Below are positions 32,566 to 44,482 of a stretch of 64,000 nucleotides of DNA, piece after piece. The first letter of the stretch is position 1; the number at the start of each line of letters is the position of its first letter. The DNA lies in contig CM075652.1 in assembly GCA_037953625.1 (NCBI GenBank), positions 71,391,501-71,455,500 of the forward strand, read 5' to 3'. This DNA comes from Crotalaria pallida. Lineage: Eukaryota; Streptophyta; Magnoliopsida; Fabales; Fabaceae. A program made the position numbers and the translations under genes. The notes beneath the pieces are model-generated. The model did no database searches and was not told the DNA's origin. It worked only from the letters and a program-made list of their open reading frames with translations.

Positions 32566-34947
32566 TGTAACACCCTAATTAATTTACCCTTAATCCGAAA
32601 AAAAAATAGGACTTAAAATTTCTTTTGCAAAAACGTCACAAGATAAATATGATAATGATCAAGACAATAATTCATTTCATTAATGTTAACAACAAAGTTT
32701 TCAGTGGAAGACTAGCTCATACGAAATAAGAAAAGTGAAACAACTTGATTTCATTCTTCAGTTATACAAAACGTGAGATACAAAAAGTTTTAGCTCGGCC
32801 AACTGGCCGAGACCTAATCATAATCTCCGACCCCAAATGACTACTCTCCCTGTGAGGGAGAGTTAACCTGCTCGGCCGGGGACTGCGTCTGCTCGGGCTC
32901 AGTACCTGAAAAATGGTAAGGAGGTGAGCATTACACATAACTTAAGTAAGCAGTTTCTATCATGCCATACTAAGACACCAAGTCAAACACAATTATACAA
33001 ATAAACATATAAACATATCATTCATACTGAAACATGCAACATTCATATTAATAATTTCTGTATTACTTATCTCTCTAGTCCCGTTACTCATTCCTTGTAT
33101 TTTACCTCGGTATTACATGCCTGCACATGAGCTCGACCTACCCTCGGCACCCTTATATATATAGCGGAAAGCAACTCTCTCGGTTCACCCTCTTATACCT
33201 TTTTCTTTTCTCGGGCCTTTCTAACTTATTTCTTTTCGGAAGTGTACATTCACCTGCACAGCTCCCTTCCATATTATCTCATTACTTTTATGAAGCGTAC
33301 ATTCACTTGCACGACTTACACCATTACCGTTGGGGTTATGAATATGTCCATCTCGGCGTACAACATTCACCTGCTGTATGACTTACAGCTGCGCATGACC
33401 ACATCAACTGCGTATCCAGCGATCATTGCATACGTCACTACGCATGGCTTCCATGACCTGGAACATATTCTAACAGATTCCTCTTAAGAATCTTGTGTGA
33501 GTCATTACTGCGTACAACATTCACCTGCTGCACATCTTACAGCCACGCATGACAACGTCAACTAAGCTCTCGACAATCATTGCACTTGGCCCGCTTGCGA
33601 CTTACTACATACACTTTCGTGTGCGGCTTATTGCACCCAACCGATGTGACTGACTTGACCTGGCTCACACAACCATTTCCCGTTACTTATCTTTCAGTTA
33701 TCCATTCTTAACATCCTTTTCCTCAATCAACACCTATGCTCGGCTTACCCTCTGTGCTTGGAATACTCATACAGCAAACAGTTATAACCAGCACTTAACA
33801 CATATATCACAGTTCCTACACAACATTCATGCTCATTCACATACTTATATTCACGTTGGGGTTAAATAGCTTTCTCTTAATCACCTTTCTCGCTACAGTA
33901 TCTCTATGTTGTCTAGCCTATGTTTTAACACCCAAATCCTTAGTACTCACTATGAGCATACTAGGAACCCAAACCTAAGCTAAGGTAACACTCACTCCTG
34001 ACCTCAAACCGTGAGACATAAGGGGAACGGATGAGCTTTGCCTTGATCTTGCGTGAGCACCCTTAACCGTATTTTCCTTGCCTCCTTGTCAGCTATCACC
34101 GTGAGACCCGCGAGAGGATGAAGAAAATCTTGAAGTGTCACGGAGAAAGGGAAGAAGAAGACGATCTTCAACTTGTAGCTACGGATGGGATCTTGACAGA
34201 GAATGGAACGGGTGAGTTTAGTGTCTTAGGGAGTGTTGGTTTCACAAACCCTAGTGGAGATATGAGAGGAAACAAAGAAGATGATGAAAGAAGAGAGGGA
34301 GAAAGAGAGAACGTATTGTGCATTATGGGAATAGTTTTGGGTCTTGGTTGTACTTTATTACACATATGTCAATAAATGTGTGGTCTTGAATAGAAGCTTT
34401 TTAAGGAAGATTGGTAGCATGTGGAAAGAAATTAGTGGCTTCTTGTGGAAGTCACCAACAATGACTTGAAAAGGACATAAAGTGATTGACAGAGACAGCT
34501 GTACGGAGGGCGTGAGAATCAAGGAAATTAGCAACTCGTTTCGAGCTGCAACGAAGGAATAGAAGAGAAGGGACTTCGGCTCTGGCACGGAGAGGTAGTA
34601 GTAGTCCGAGTCTCCTCTCGGTCAACATAGCGAGATTGGTTGCGGTGGGCTTATCCGAGTTGACGCTTACGCTACACTTCGCGCTCTATCTCTATTTAGC
34701 TCGGTTGCGATCGGTTTTACCGCCAGCACCCTAACTGCCGAATGCTTACTAATCGGATTATCAATGGCTACGAGAGACGAGGTCGGAACGAGGTCGGCCA
34801 GACTATAACTGTACTCCTTTGTCAGAGACTACGCCATTTTATAACTCGGATCCGGTCGGCCAACACTTAAATTATTACCACGATACCCACTAGTATAATC
34901 TCGGATTATTTCTAATTAAGATTTGATATAAATTCTTGGATGTTACA
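32566..34947 (-). repeat. E3 3' LTR
   Basis: It has the TGTAAC...GTTACA ends, the conserved CTCTCCCT hairpin (32845-32863), degenerate tandem motifs (ACATTCACCTGC, CATGACCACRTCAACTGCG; 33250-33650), and one near-palindrome TAATCGGATTA at 34751. The donor-like site is damaged here (GAGGTCAGG) but intact in the partner LTR. Plus-strand ORFs of 75-85 codons are not supported. Confidence 0.93.
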
Positions 34948-34961
34948 ATCCTCTCCCACTT
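34948..34961 (-). other. E3 polypurine tract
   Basis: The minus strand reads AAGTGGGAGAGGAT before the LTR, followed upstream by the hairpin at 34966-34983. Confidence 0.85.
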
Positions 34962-34965
34962 ACAG

Positions 34966-34983
34966 AATTTCGTCCTCGAAATT
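34966..34983 (-). other. Pre-PPT hairpin (E3)
   Basis: AATTTCG-AGGA-CGAAATT, identical in stem and loop to E1. Confidence 0.85.
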
Positions 34984-37900
34984 AATCGGCATTGAACATT
35001 TGCGGATGTGAGACCTTCATCTTTTCTTCGAGTTCCCAAGTTGCCTCTTCTACGTTGTTCCGGTTCCAAATGACTTTGACCAAAGAGATCTCCTTGCCTC
35101 TGAGCCGTCTGACTTGTCTGTCCTCTACTCTGACCGGAAGGATTTCAAAGGTTAAATTATCCTTCAATGGCAATTCGTCCACTTCTATCACATGCGAAGG
35201 GTCATGGATGTACTTCATGAGTTGTGAAACATGGAATACATCATGGAGTTTAGACAGATGTGGAGGTAAAGCAACTCGATAGGCGACTGGTCCAACTTTC
35301 TCCAATATCTGGTATGGTCCGAAAAACCGAGGGGTCAGCTTCCTTGATTTGATTGCTCGGCCAATACCCGTTATAGGGGACACCCGCACGAACACATGAT
35401 CTCCTGTATTGAAGTCCAGAGGCTTCCTCCTCTTGTCGGCATAGCTCTTCTGTCGGTCCTGAGCTGCTTTCATCTTTCCTTGTATCATTCGGATCTTCTC
35501 GGTTGTCTCTTGCACAATGTCAGGGCCAATCAACAAATTTTCTCCTATCTGAAACCAGCATAGAGGCGTTCGACATTTCCGACCATAGAGTGCTTCAAAA
35601 GGGGCCATTCCAATACTTGAATGAAAGCTGTTGTTGTAGGTGAACTCGACCAACGGCAAGAGTGTTTCGCAACTTCCAGTTTGTTTGAGCACACAAGTTC
35701 GCAGCAAGTCCTCTAATGACTGAATAGTACGCTCGGTTTGACCATTGGTTTGAGGGTGATAGGTAGTACTGAACTTCAACTTAGTGCCTAGTGCCTGCTG
35801 CAAACTCTGCCAAAACCGAGACAGGAAACGAGGATCTCGGTCAGACACTATGCTGGTCGGAATTCCATGTAATTTGACTATATCCTTTATGTACAACTGT
35901 GTCAGCTTCTCTAAGCTGTACTTCATGTTGATCGGAATAAAATGGGCACATTTGGCCAGTCTGTCCACTACGACCCAGATAGCTTCATACCCCGAATTCG
36001 TCCTCGGTAAACCTGAGACGAAATCCATTGATATGCTGTCCCACTTCCACTCAGGAATCTCTAGTGACCGAAGCAAACCACCCGGTTTCTGGTGCTCGAT
36101 TTTTGCCTTTTGACACACCAAACACTTGGACACATAGTCGGCCACATCCTTCTTCAACCCTGGCCACCAAAATAGTCTCTTCAGATCCTGATACATCTTG
36201 GTGGCACCTGGGTGGAGACTCAACTTTGATTTATGGGCCTCTTCCAATAGATCTCTTCTAACCTCAAAGTCCATGGGAATACACACTCGGTTTCTGAATC
36301 GGATGAGGCCATCCTGCCCCTTTATGAATTCGGGCTCCTCTTTATCCCCTGCCCTTTCCAGTAATTTATGGAGCTCCACGTTGTCAGCCAGCCTCTCCTT
36401 AATGAACCCGACCAAGTCATTAGTAACTTGTAACATTCCAAGAACTATACTGTTTTCCTTTATTTGCACACCGAGGTTGAGGTCGCTAAACTCTTGCATC
36501 AGTTGCATCTCTCGGACCATCATATTACTCAGGTGAAGGCTCTTTCTGCTCAACGCGTCGGCCACCACGTTGGCCTTTCCAGGATGATAATGCAGGTTGA
36601 AGTCGTAGTCTTTCAAGAATTCCACCCATCTACACTGCCTCATATTTAATTCCTTTTGATCAAAGATGTACTGAAGACTCTTATGATCACTGTAGACTTC
36701 AAACTTAGTACTGTAAAGATAATGCCTCTAGATTTTTAGCGCAGAGATGACAGCAGCCAATTCCAAATCATGCGTGGGATAGTTTTGTTCGTGTGGTCGG
36801 ATTTGCCTGGAAGCATAAGCTACCACCTTGCCTTGCTGCATTAGTACACAGCCCAAACCTTGCTTAGATGCATCACAGTAAACGTCAAATGGTTGGGTTA
36901 AGTCTGGCAGAATCAAAATCGGAGAGCTCGTAAGCCTCTTTTTCAACTCTTGAAAACTACGCTCGCATTCTGGCGACCACTGGTAAGGGGTATCCTTTCT
37001 CGTCAACAAGGTCAGCGGAAGGGCCAGCTTGGAGAATCCCTCAATGAACCTCCGATAATATCCAGCCAAACCCAAGAAACTTCTAATATCGGTTACTGTC
37101 GTCGGCCTCTCCCACTTTAACACTACCTCCACCTTAGAGGGGTCTACAACCACTCCTTTCTCGGAAATAACATGGCCCAGAAAGTGCACTTCATTCAGCC
37201 AAAAGCTGCACTTTGAGAATTTGGCATACAACCGCTTGTCTTTGAGAAGCTGCAACACTGTCTTCAAATGCTCTTCATGCTCACTCAGACTCTTTGAATA
37301 GACTAAGATATCGTCTATGAATACTATTACAAAAGAATCTATGTACGGTCGGAAAATCCTATTCATGTAGTCCATGAATATTGCTGGCGCGTTTGTCAAA
37401 CCGAAAGGCATTACAACATACTCGAAGTGTCCATAACGGGTTCTGAACGCAGTCTTCGGGATATCCTCTGCTCGGATTCTGATCTGATGAAATCCAGATT
37501 GAAGGACGAACTTGGAGAATACTGATGCTCCCTTTAGCTGATCCAACAAATCATCGATGCGAGGGAGTGGGTACTTGTTCTTCACGGTGACCGCATTCAA
37601 CCTCCTGTAGTCGGTACACATTCGGAGGCTACCATACTTGTTTTTGACAAACAGAATCGGAGCTCCCCATGGAGACACACTCGGTCTAATCAACCCTTTA
37701 GCTAGCAGTTCTTCCAGTTGTTTCTTCAGCTCTTCCAACTCAGGAGGAGCCATGCGATATGGTGCTATGGAGATCGGCCCTGCACCCGGTACAAGGTCGA
37801 TGCCGAATTCGATTTCCCTCTTCAGCGGTAACCCAGGAATTTTGTCAGGAAAAACCTCTGGGAAATCACGGACTATGAGGACGTGACTAACCTCAGATAA

Positions 37901-38434
37901 CTCGGTTGCTTCTATAGCAGCTAAGGAAGGGCCTTTGAGGATTACGGTTTTCTTGTGACAATCGATCAAAGCATGGTATTGAGACATCCAATCCATGCCA
38001 AGTATGATGTCCAATTTTGTCAGCGGTAAACAAATTAGATCGACTTGAAATTCCCGACCCAAAACTCGAATGGGATAGTCCGAGCACAATTGGGACGTAA
38101 TAACAGAAGAGTTGGTGGGGGTAGAGATTGACAATACGTAGGGCATTTCTACAGGGTTCAGTTCTAACTTTTTCATGCAATCTATGGAAATGAAAGAATG
38201 TGTTGCACCACAATCGAACAGAACTGCACAGGGAGTGTCATTGTCATAGCCTATACCTCGAATTAGCTCGTCGACATCAGTGACCTCTTCCCCATCCATA
38301 GTATAAACTTTTCCCCTTTGAAGTGGTCTGTTTCTGAGTACCTGCCGAGCCGCTGTAGAATTGACTTCTTTCTTCAAGTTGTTCTCGGGACACCGAGCTG
38401 CAAAATGACCGGGTTTTCCACACCGAAAACACAT
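34982..38434 (-). pseudogene. pol: E3 pol with nonsense codon and lost RT Asp
   Basis: The frame spans 1151 codons with one TAG at 36728-36730, where E1 has the Trp of ALKIWRHYLY; the change is TGG to TAG in a CHG context. It begins within the zinc knuckle CFRCGKPGHFAARC. The protease reads FDCGATHSF. RT motif A reads SKFVLQSGFHQ where E1 has SKIDLRFGYHQ, so the catalytic Asp is Val. FIDD is intact. Integrase has HKSKLSLH, CLVCQKAK, and D, D and E in WDSISMDF, VSDRDPRF and QTERTIQS. A chromodomain-like end (ATWELEEK) is present. It cannot be functional as it stands. Confidence 0.92.
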
Positions 38435-39333
38435 TCCTCGACTCTTGCTTGGATCCTGAAGCCATCACTCTCCTCGATGCTGTCTCCCACAATGCTGGTA
38501 GATCGGGTAGGGGCCAGGAACAGCCACCATCTGACCTTCCTGCTTTTGCGCCACCGGCACTATTGAGCTCGGATTAGCATAGGGACTTGGTCTCCGAGCT
38601 TCCATTCGTCCCCTGATTGGCCCATTTGTCTTCGGAACGCCCTTGTTACGCTTCTCGGCTGCCTTCTACCTTAAACCCTTCTCATATGTGCTAGTCATGT
38701 TCACCAGCTGGGATAAGTTAGCAATGTTTTGGTACTCGAATGCCAGTTTGATCTCGATCCTGAGTCCAGCCTCGAACTTAACACACTTGGTCCTTTCATC
38801 AGCATCTCGGTAGCTACCAGCATACGTAATCAGATCCTCAAACTTCTCAGCATACTCGCCGACGGTGAGGTTGCCTTGTTTCAGATTCAGGAAAGCAACT
38901 TTCTTTTCCCTTCTTACATCCTCGGGAAAATACTTCCCCAAGAACCGATCCTTGAAAGCCACCCAGTTCACCACCGGGTTCACAGCTTCCATCCCCTTCG
39001 ACACTATGTCCACCAGTGCTCGGCTTCCCCAGTCAGCATGTATTGCGCCAGCAGCACTGCTTGTTCGTTTGGAGGTGCCATAGTATGCAAAATCTACTCG
39101 ATTTCCTGGAGCCACAACTGCGCTCCATCAGGATTATAACCCCCTGCAAACTTAGGTGGGTCATTCTTTCTGAACTTGGACAACCAGCTTGCCGGGTTCT
39201 GGGGTGCTAATGGCTGTTGGTTCACAGCTGCTACCACGGCCGCCGCCACTGCTCCTGCTTGATTCTGATTCATCTGAATCAGATTTTCCAGGATATCTGC
39301 TAACCTATCGTTATCAATACGTCTTCCTGCCAT
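38435..39333 (-). pseudogene. gag: E3 gag, broken
   Basis: The start MAGRRIDNDRLADILENL aligns with E1 gag. A stop follows LWLQEIE (39094), a frameshift lies near 39010-39035, and further stops follow EKGLR (38666) and HRGE just before the second zinc knuckle. The alanine tract is much shorter than in E1. Confidence 0.88.
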
Positions 39334-39489
39334 ACTGTTTGGGGCATAACCAATAGTTAATCAATACTGAGAAGAGGGAATAACCAAATAAATCCCTAAC
39401 TATTAACTTAGACTCTTACTATACTTCGATTACTCTCTTGGTGAGTAATCATTGGAGTAATAGTCTACTCCAAAGGCCGAGGAGAAACT

Positions 39490-39501
39490 GCTCTGATACC
39501 A
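39490..39501 (-). other. E3 primer binding site
   Basis: The minus strand reads TGGTATCAGAGC three bases inside the 5' LTR. Confidence 0.92.
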
Positions 39502-39504
39502 AAA

Positions 39505-41878
39505 TGTAACACCTTAATTAATTTACCCTTAATCCGAAAAAAATAAGACTTAAAATTTCTTTTGCAAAAACGACACAAGATAAATATGATAATGATCAAG
39601 ACAATAATTCATTTCATTAATGTTAACAACAGAATTTTCAGCGGAAGACTAGCTCATACGAAATAAGAAAAGTGAAACAACTTGATTTCATCCGTCGGTT
39701 ATACAAAACGTGAGATACAAAAAGTTTTAGCTCAACCAACTGGCCGAGACCTAATCATAATCTCCGACCCCAAATGACTACTCTCCCTATGAGGGAGAGT
39801 GAACCTGCTCGGCTGGGGACTGCGTCTGCTCGGGCTCAGTACCTGAAAAATGGTAAGGAGGTGAGCATTACACAAAACTTAAGTAAGCAGTTTCTATCAT
39901 GCCATACTAAGACACCAAGTCAAACACAATTATACAAATAAACATATAAACATATCATTCATACTGAAACATGCAACATTCATATTAATAATTTCTGTAT
40001 TACTTATCTCTCTACTCCCATTACTCATCCCTTGTATTTTACCTCGGTATTAAATGCCTGCACATGAGCTCGGCTTACCCTCGGCAGCCTTATATATATA
40101 GCGGAAAGCAACTCTCTCGGTTCACCCTCTTATACCATTTTCTTTTCTTGGGCCTTTCTAACTTATTTCTTTTCGGAAGTGTACATTCACCTGCACAGCT
40201 CCCTTCCATATTATCTCATTACTTTTATGAAGCATACATTCACCTGCACGACTTACACCATTACCGTTGGGGTTATGAATATGTCCATCTCGGCGTACAA
40301 CATTCACCTGCTGTACGACTTACAGCTACGCATGACCACGTCAACTGCGTATCTAGCGACCATTGCATACGTCACTACGCATGGCTTCCATGACCTGGAG
40401 CATATTCTAACCGATTCCTCTTAGGAATCTTGTGTGAGTCATTACTGCGTACAACATTCACCTGCTGCACGTCTTACAGCCACGCATGACCACGTCAACT
40501 GCGCTCTCGGCAATCACTGCACTCGGCCCGCTTGCGACTTACTGCACACACATTCGCGTGCGGCTTATTGCACCCAACCGATGTGACTGACTTGACCTGG
40601 ATCACACAACCATTTCCCGTTACTTATCTTTCAGTTATCCATTCTTAACATCCTTTTCCTCAATCAACACCTATGCTCGGCTTACCCTCTGTGCTTGGAA
40701 TACTCATACAGCAATCCGTTATAACCAGCACTTAACACATATATCACAGTTCCTACACAACATTCATGCTCATTCACATACTTATATTCACGTTGGGGTT
40801 AAATAGCTTTCTCTTAATCACCTTTCTCCCTACAGTATCTCTATGTTGTCTAGCCTATGTTTTAACCAAATCCTTAGTACTTACTATGAGCATACTAGGA
40901 ACCCAAACCTAAGCTAAGGTAACACTCACTCCTTACCTCAAACCGTGAGAGATAAGGGGAACAAATGAGCTTTGCCTTGATCTTGCGTGAGAACCCTTAA
41001 CCGTATTTTCTTTGCCTCCTTGTCAGCTATCACCGTGAGAACCACGAGAGGATGAAGAAAAGCTTGAAGTGTCGCAGAGAAAGGGAAGAAGAAGATGATC
41101 TTCAACTTGTAGCTACGGATTGGATCTTGACAGAGAATGGAACGGGTGAGTTTAGTGTCTTAGGGAGTGTTGGTTTCACAAACCCTAGTGGAGATATGAG
41201 AGGAAACGAAGAAGATGATGAAAAAAGAGAGGGAGAAAGAGAGAACGTATTGTGCATTATGGGAATAGTTTTGGGTCTTGGTTGTACTTTATTACACATA
41301 TGTCAATAAATGTGTGGTCTTGAATAGAAGCTTCTTAAGGAAGATTGGTAGCATGTCGACAGAAATTAGTGGCTTCTTGAGGAAGTCACCAATAGTGACT
41401 TGAAAAGGACATAAAGTGATTGACAGAGACAGCTGTATAGAGGGCGTGAGAATCAAGGAAATTAGCAACTCGTTTCGAGCTGCAACGAAGGAATATAAGA
41501 GGAGGGACTTCGGCTCTGGCACAGAGAGGTAGTAGTAGTCCGAGTCTCCTCTCGGTCAACATAGCGAGATTGGTTGCGGTCGGCTTATCCGAGTTGACGC
41601 TTACGCTAGACTTCGCGCTCTATCTCTATTTAGCTCGGCTGCGATCGGTTTTACCAGCACCCTAACTGCCGAATGCTTACTAATCGAATTATCAATGTCT
41701 ACGAGAGACGAGGTCGGAACGAGGTCGGCCTGACTACAACTGCACTCCTTTGTCAGAGACTACACCGTTTTATAACTCGGGTCCGGTCGGCCAACACTTA
41801 AATTATTACCACGATACCCACTAGTATAATCTCGGATTATTTCTAATTAAGATTTGATATAATTTCTAGGATGTTACA
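39505..41878 (-). repeat. E3 5' LTR, with putative intron 39843-40936
   Basis: The donor reads TTTGAG|GTAAGGAGTGAG (intron starts 40936), the acceptor CCATTTTTCAG|GTACTGAG (exon resumes 39842). Three CCGAC/GTCGG cores lie at 41712-41790, within 170 bp of the LTR 5' end. The near-palindrome at 41681 reads TAATCGAATTA. Confidence 0.9.
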
Positions 41879-41885
41879 CTCAACA

Positions 41886-41902
41886 CTCCCCGTTTTTGAT
41901 GA
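41886..41902 (-). other. E4 polypurine tract
   Basis: The minus strand reads AAAAACGGGGAG before the LTR end CTCAACA; the C in the tract is a departure from the usual form. Confidence 0.7.
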
Positions 41903-42407
41903 TGACAAACATTCTCTGCAAAACAAATGTTAGTACATAGATAATAATATATCAAATCACAAAATAAGCATTATCATGCGATACGCACACATATCATAAG
42001 CATATGAGATCATAAGCTCTCATATCATAAGCTAGGATCTCATATCATAAGCTAGCTCCCCCTGAACTTATGATAGACTTTTTCTTTGCTCTCCCCCTTA
42101 ACCTCTTCTGACCTGTTTTGCACATAAGCTCAAATAATCTCCCCCTTTTGACAACATCAAAAAGGTGGCATAACCTCATATAAATCAAATGAAACCACAT
42201 GACTGAAACATAATAATAACACAATAATATAACCATTGTCATGAGGAATCATACCAAAACATCCAGAGTTATACCAAAAATATCAAAACCAGAATCAGAA
42301 ACAATTATGCAATGTTAAACACTAGGGTGTCAAGAAAAGTAGAAAAATATAATAGAGTTCAAAAACAAATAGATAAGGTCAGATCAAGTCAGGTGCGGTG
42401 CCATAAG
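41903..42407. other. E4 3' non-coding stretch
   Basis: No gene supported between the aORF end and PPT. Confidence 0.6.
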
Positions 42408-43463
42408 CTATAAGCCACGATTGAAAGGTTCTCTATGCTGATGCCTCAAATCATAGATGTCTCGCTGCATTGCATCCATGCTCATGTTCATATTCCGCAT
42501 GTCTGAAGTAAGCTGAGCAAGACCACTGTCAACTGAAAGCATGTGGGCTTCATGTCTCCGCATGTAATTGTTAGATCGCTGCATGTAGCCCCGGACATCA
42601 TCCATGAAGGTCTGCATATAGGGAGGAATGTGATCTGGTGCAAAATAGCTTGTAGTGGAGAAAGATCGAGATCGTGAGCTGGTGCTTGTGCTTGATCTTG
42701 ATCATCTTCAGGTTCATTGTCCATTGCCGACTTGCGCTCTCGACGCATAATCTTGGGTCTGCAACCCCTTCCTTCCATCCAAATCCAACCCATGTTACCA
42801 ACAAATGTATCATCGATGCACATATTAGCAGTTGGAACAGTTCTCGATTCTCCATTCAACGAAACTCTGAAGCGCTTGAGAATCAGGGTAATTAGTGTGG
42901 CATATGGAAGTCTGGTGGTCTTCAGTTTCATATTTCGATCGATTGAGCATTTGACTTTGTTTGCGGTTTCTGTCATATGATATAGCACGTACCATCCCCA
43001 GTTGATGGGTTTATTGTGAAACCACGCCCAAAGAATGATATAGTCCATGTCCATGACCCTGAAGTAATTTCCTTGGCGAGGGATCAAGCATCTGTTCAGG
43101 ATAAAGTGAAGCAACCGATACTCGAATCTCAAATTTCCCGATGTCATGGCCTTACCAGTAGGGATGTTTGGATCAATGAACTCATCTTTAGCATTTTTCT
43201 TGTCGTATTCATCGCCTCATAGATTATCAGAACCTGAACCAGTGAATAATTTGCCATCCAGTGGGAGATGAGTCAAGTTTGCCTAGATTTTCACGGTGAT
43301 TCTGATTTTTCGGCCTTTTACCTCAGAAGTAAGGATTTTCGCAACCGCATCCCATTTCAGATTCGTATAAAAACCCAAACTAGATCTTCATAAAAGTCAT
43401 TGTCTATGGTGCTAAACTCAAACAATTCTTTTTCTTTCAGCAAAACAACCGTTGGGAGATTAC
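42408..43463 (-). pseudogene. E4 aORF, C-terminal part
   Basis: This continues the ORF that starts at 46979 across the S1 insertion. Recognisable segments are ELFEFSTIDNDFYEDLV, TSGNLRFEYRLLHFILNRCL and MDYIILWAWFHNKPINWGWY, which resemble the plant-transposon-protein domain also seen in E2. A frameshift near 42630 leads to a helical C-terminus (MQRSNNYMRRHEAHMLSVDS). Several stops lie between 43148 and 43400. No membrane segment is evident. Confidence 0.72.
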
Positions 43464-43993
43464 TGTAACACTCCTTCATATAGCTCCATGTTGATAAAAA
43501 GAATTGCTCTTATTATCTTTGGTAAAAGTTTATGGACTTGATTGAGTAAAGATTTAATTAAAAATCCTTTTCAAAGCCTTTGTAAAATACTTGGTGTTTA
43601 TTTGCAATTATTAAAAACCTTACCTTTATCATTTCATGAAAATATTATTTATTAAAGCGTGAAACCACGTTTATCAGAGTAAGCGGAAAATAGAGACCTT
43701 GACTTGATAACTCACATTTTAATACTAGTGAAGAAAACGTAAACATAGCCATATATATACATAATTATCACAAAAAGAGTCACCAACATCAGAGTCAAAG
43801 TCGAGACAGCAGGTTTATAAAAATACAAGTCCATAATATAAGACCACCTCACTGAGATCTCTCAAAATATGTACAATATATATATATAGAGCAAAATATG
43901 AAATCCCAGAAGTGGTCCAGCGATCCTCCTCCATAGCATGATCTCCAAGTCTCCAGCAACTGCTCCACCCGTCCCACATCCTAACCATCTATA

Positions 43994-44482
43994 CTATGCA
44001 TCACCTGGTGGATCCCCAACTCCCCATTGGCTCCCAGTGGAGTACTCGACTGGCTCATCCTCGCTCTCACCCTCATCCGGGTCCTCCTCTACCTCCTCCG
44101 ACTGAGTGGGTGCCCCACCACCGGGCATTGGGTCAGCTGAAGGAGTCCCATGAACCGGACTCATCGGACTACGTATAGGAGTCTCCTCTCGAACCACTCG
44201 AGAAGCAGAGGGGTGAGATCTAGTAGCGGCTCAAAAACGAAAGGAATGAAAACGACGAGCAGGTCGAGTCGGGGGTGGTCCATGATAAGTATAGAAAGGA
44301 GGTACATGCAAAGTATAGATAATAGGGATGCGAAACCTACGAGGACGGACACGAGCCAAAGGGTTGGGGTGATATAGAGTCACCTCCACCTCGCCCTCAT
44401 AAGTGGCTCGATGGTCCTCGTAGTACCACACTCCACTAGGGAGCGGGCGCATCTCGATGCAAGCTAGATAGCGTGCCATCAC
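43994..44482 (-). pseudogene. S1 LTR-encoded acidic ORF, one stop
   Basis: GTGATGGCACGC directly follows the acceptor-like TTAG, so the ATG at 44479 opens two codons into the exon. The frame runs 161 codons to 43994 with one TGA at 44231-44233, likely CGA in the ancestor. It starts MARYLACIEMRPLPSGVWYY, is Arg/Pro-rich in the middle (LARVRPRRFRIPIIY) and acidic at the end (SEEVEEDPDEGESEDE). I recognise no family. Exons in the same place in E1, E3 and S2 encode short acidic ends, which may be remnants of the same reading. Confidence 0.5.

Larger units (their letters stand above)
32566..41878 (-). mobile_element. E3: Tekay-type Ty3/gypsy element, dead
   Basis: LTRs are 32566-34947 (2382 bp) and 39505-41878 (2374 bp); CTCAA flanks it at 32561-32565 and 41879-41883. 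PBS, gag, pol and PPT are present on the minus strand. It inserted two bases from the end of the E4 LTR. The coding region has several stops, a frameshift and a lost RT catalytic Asp. Confidence 0.95.
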
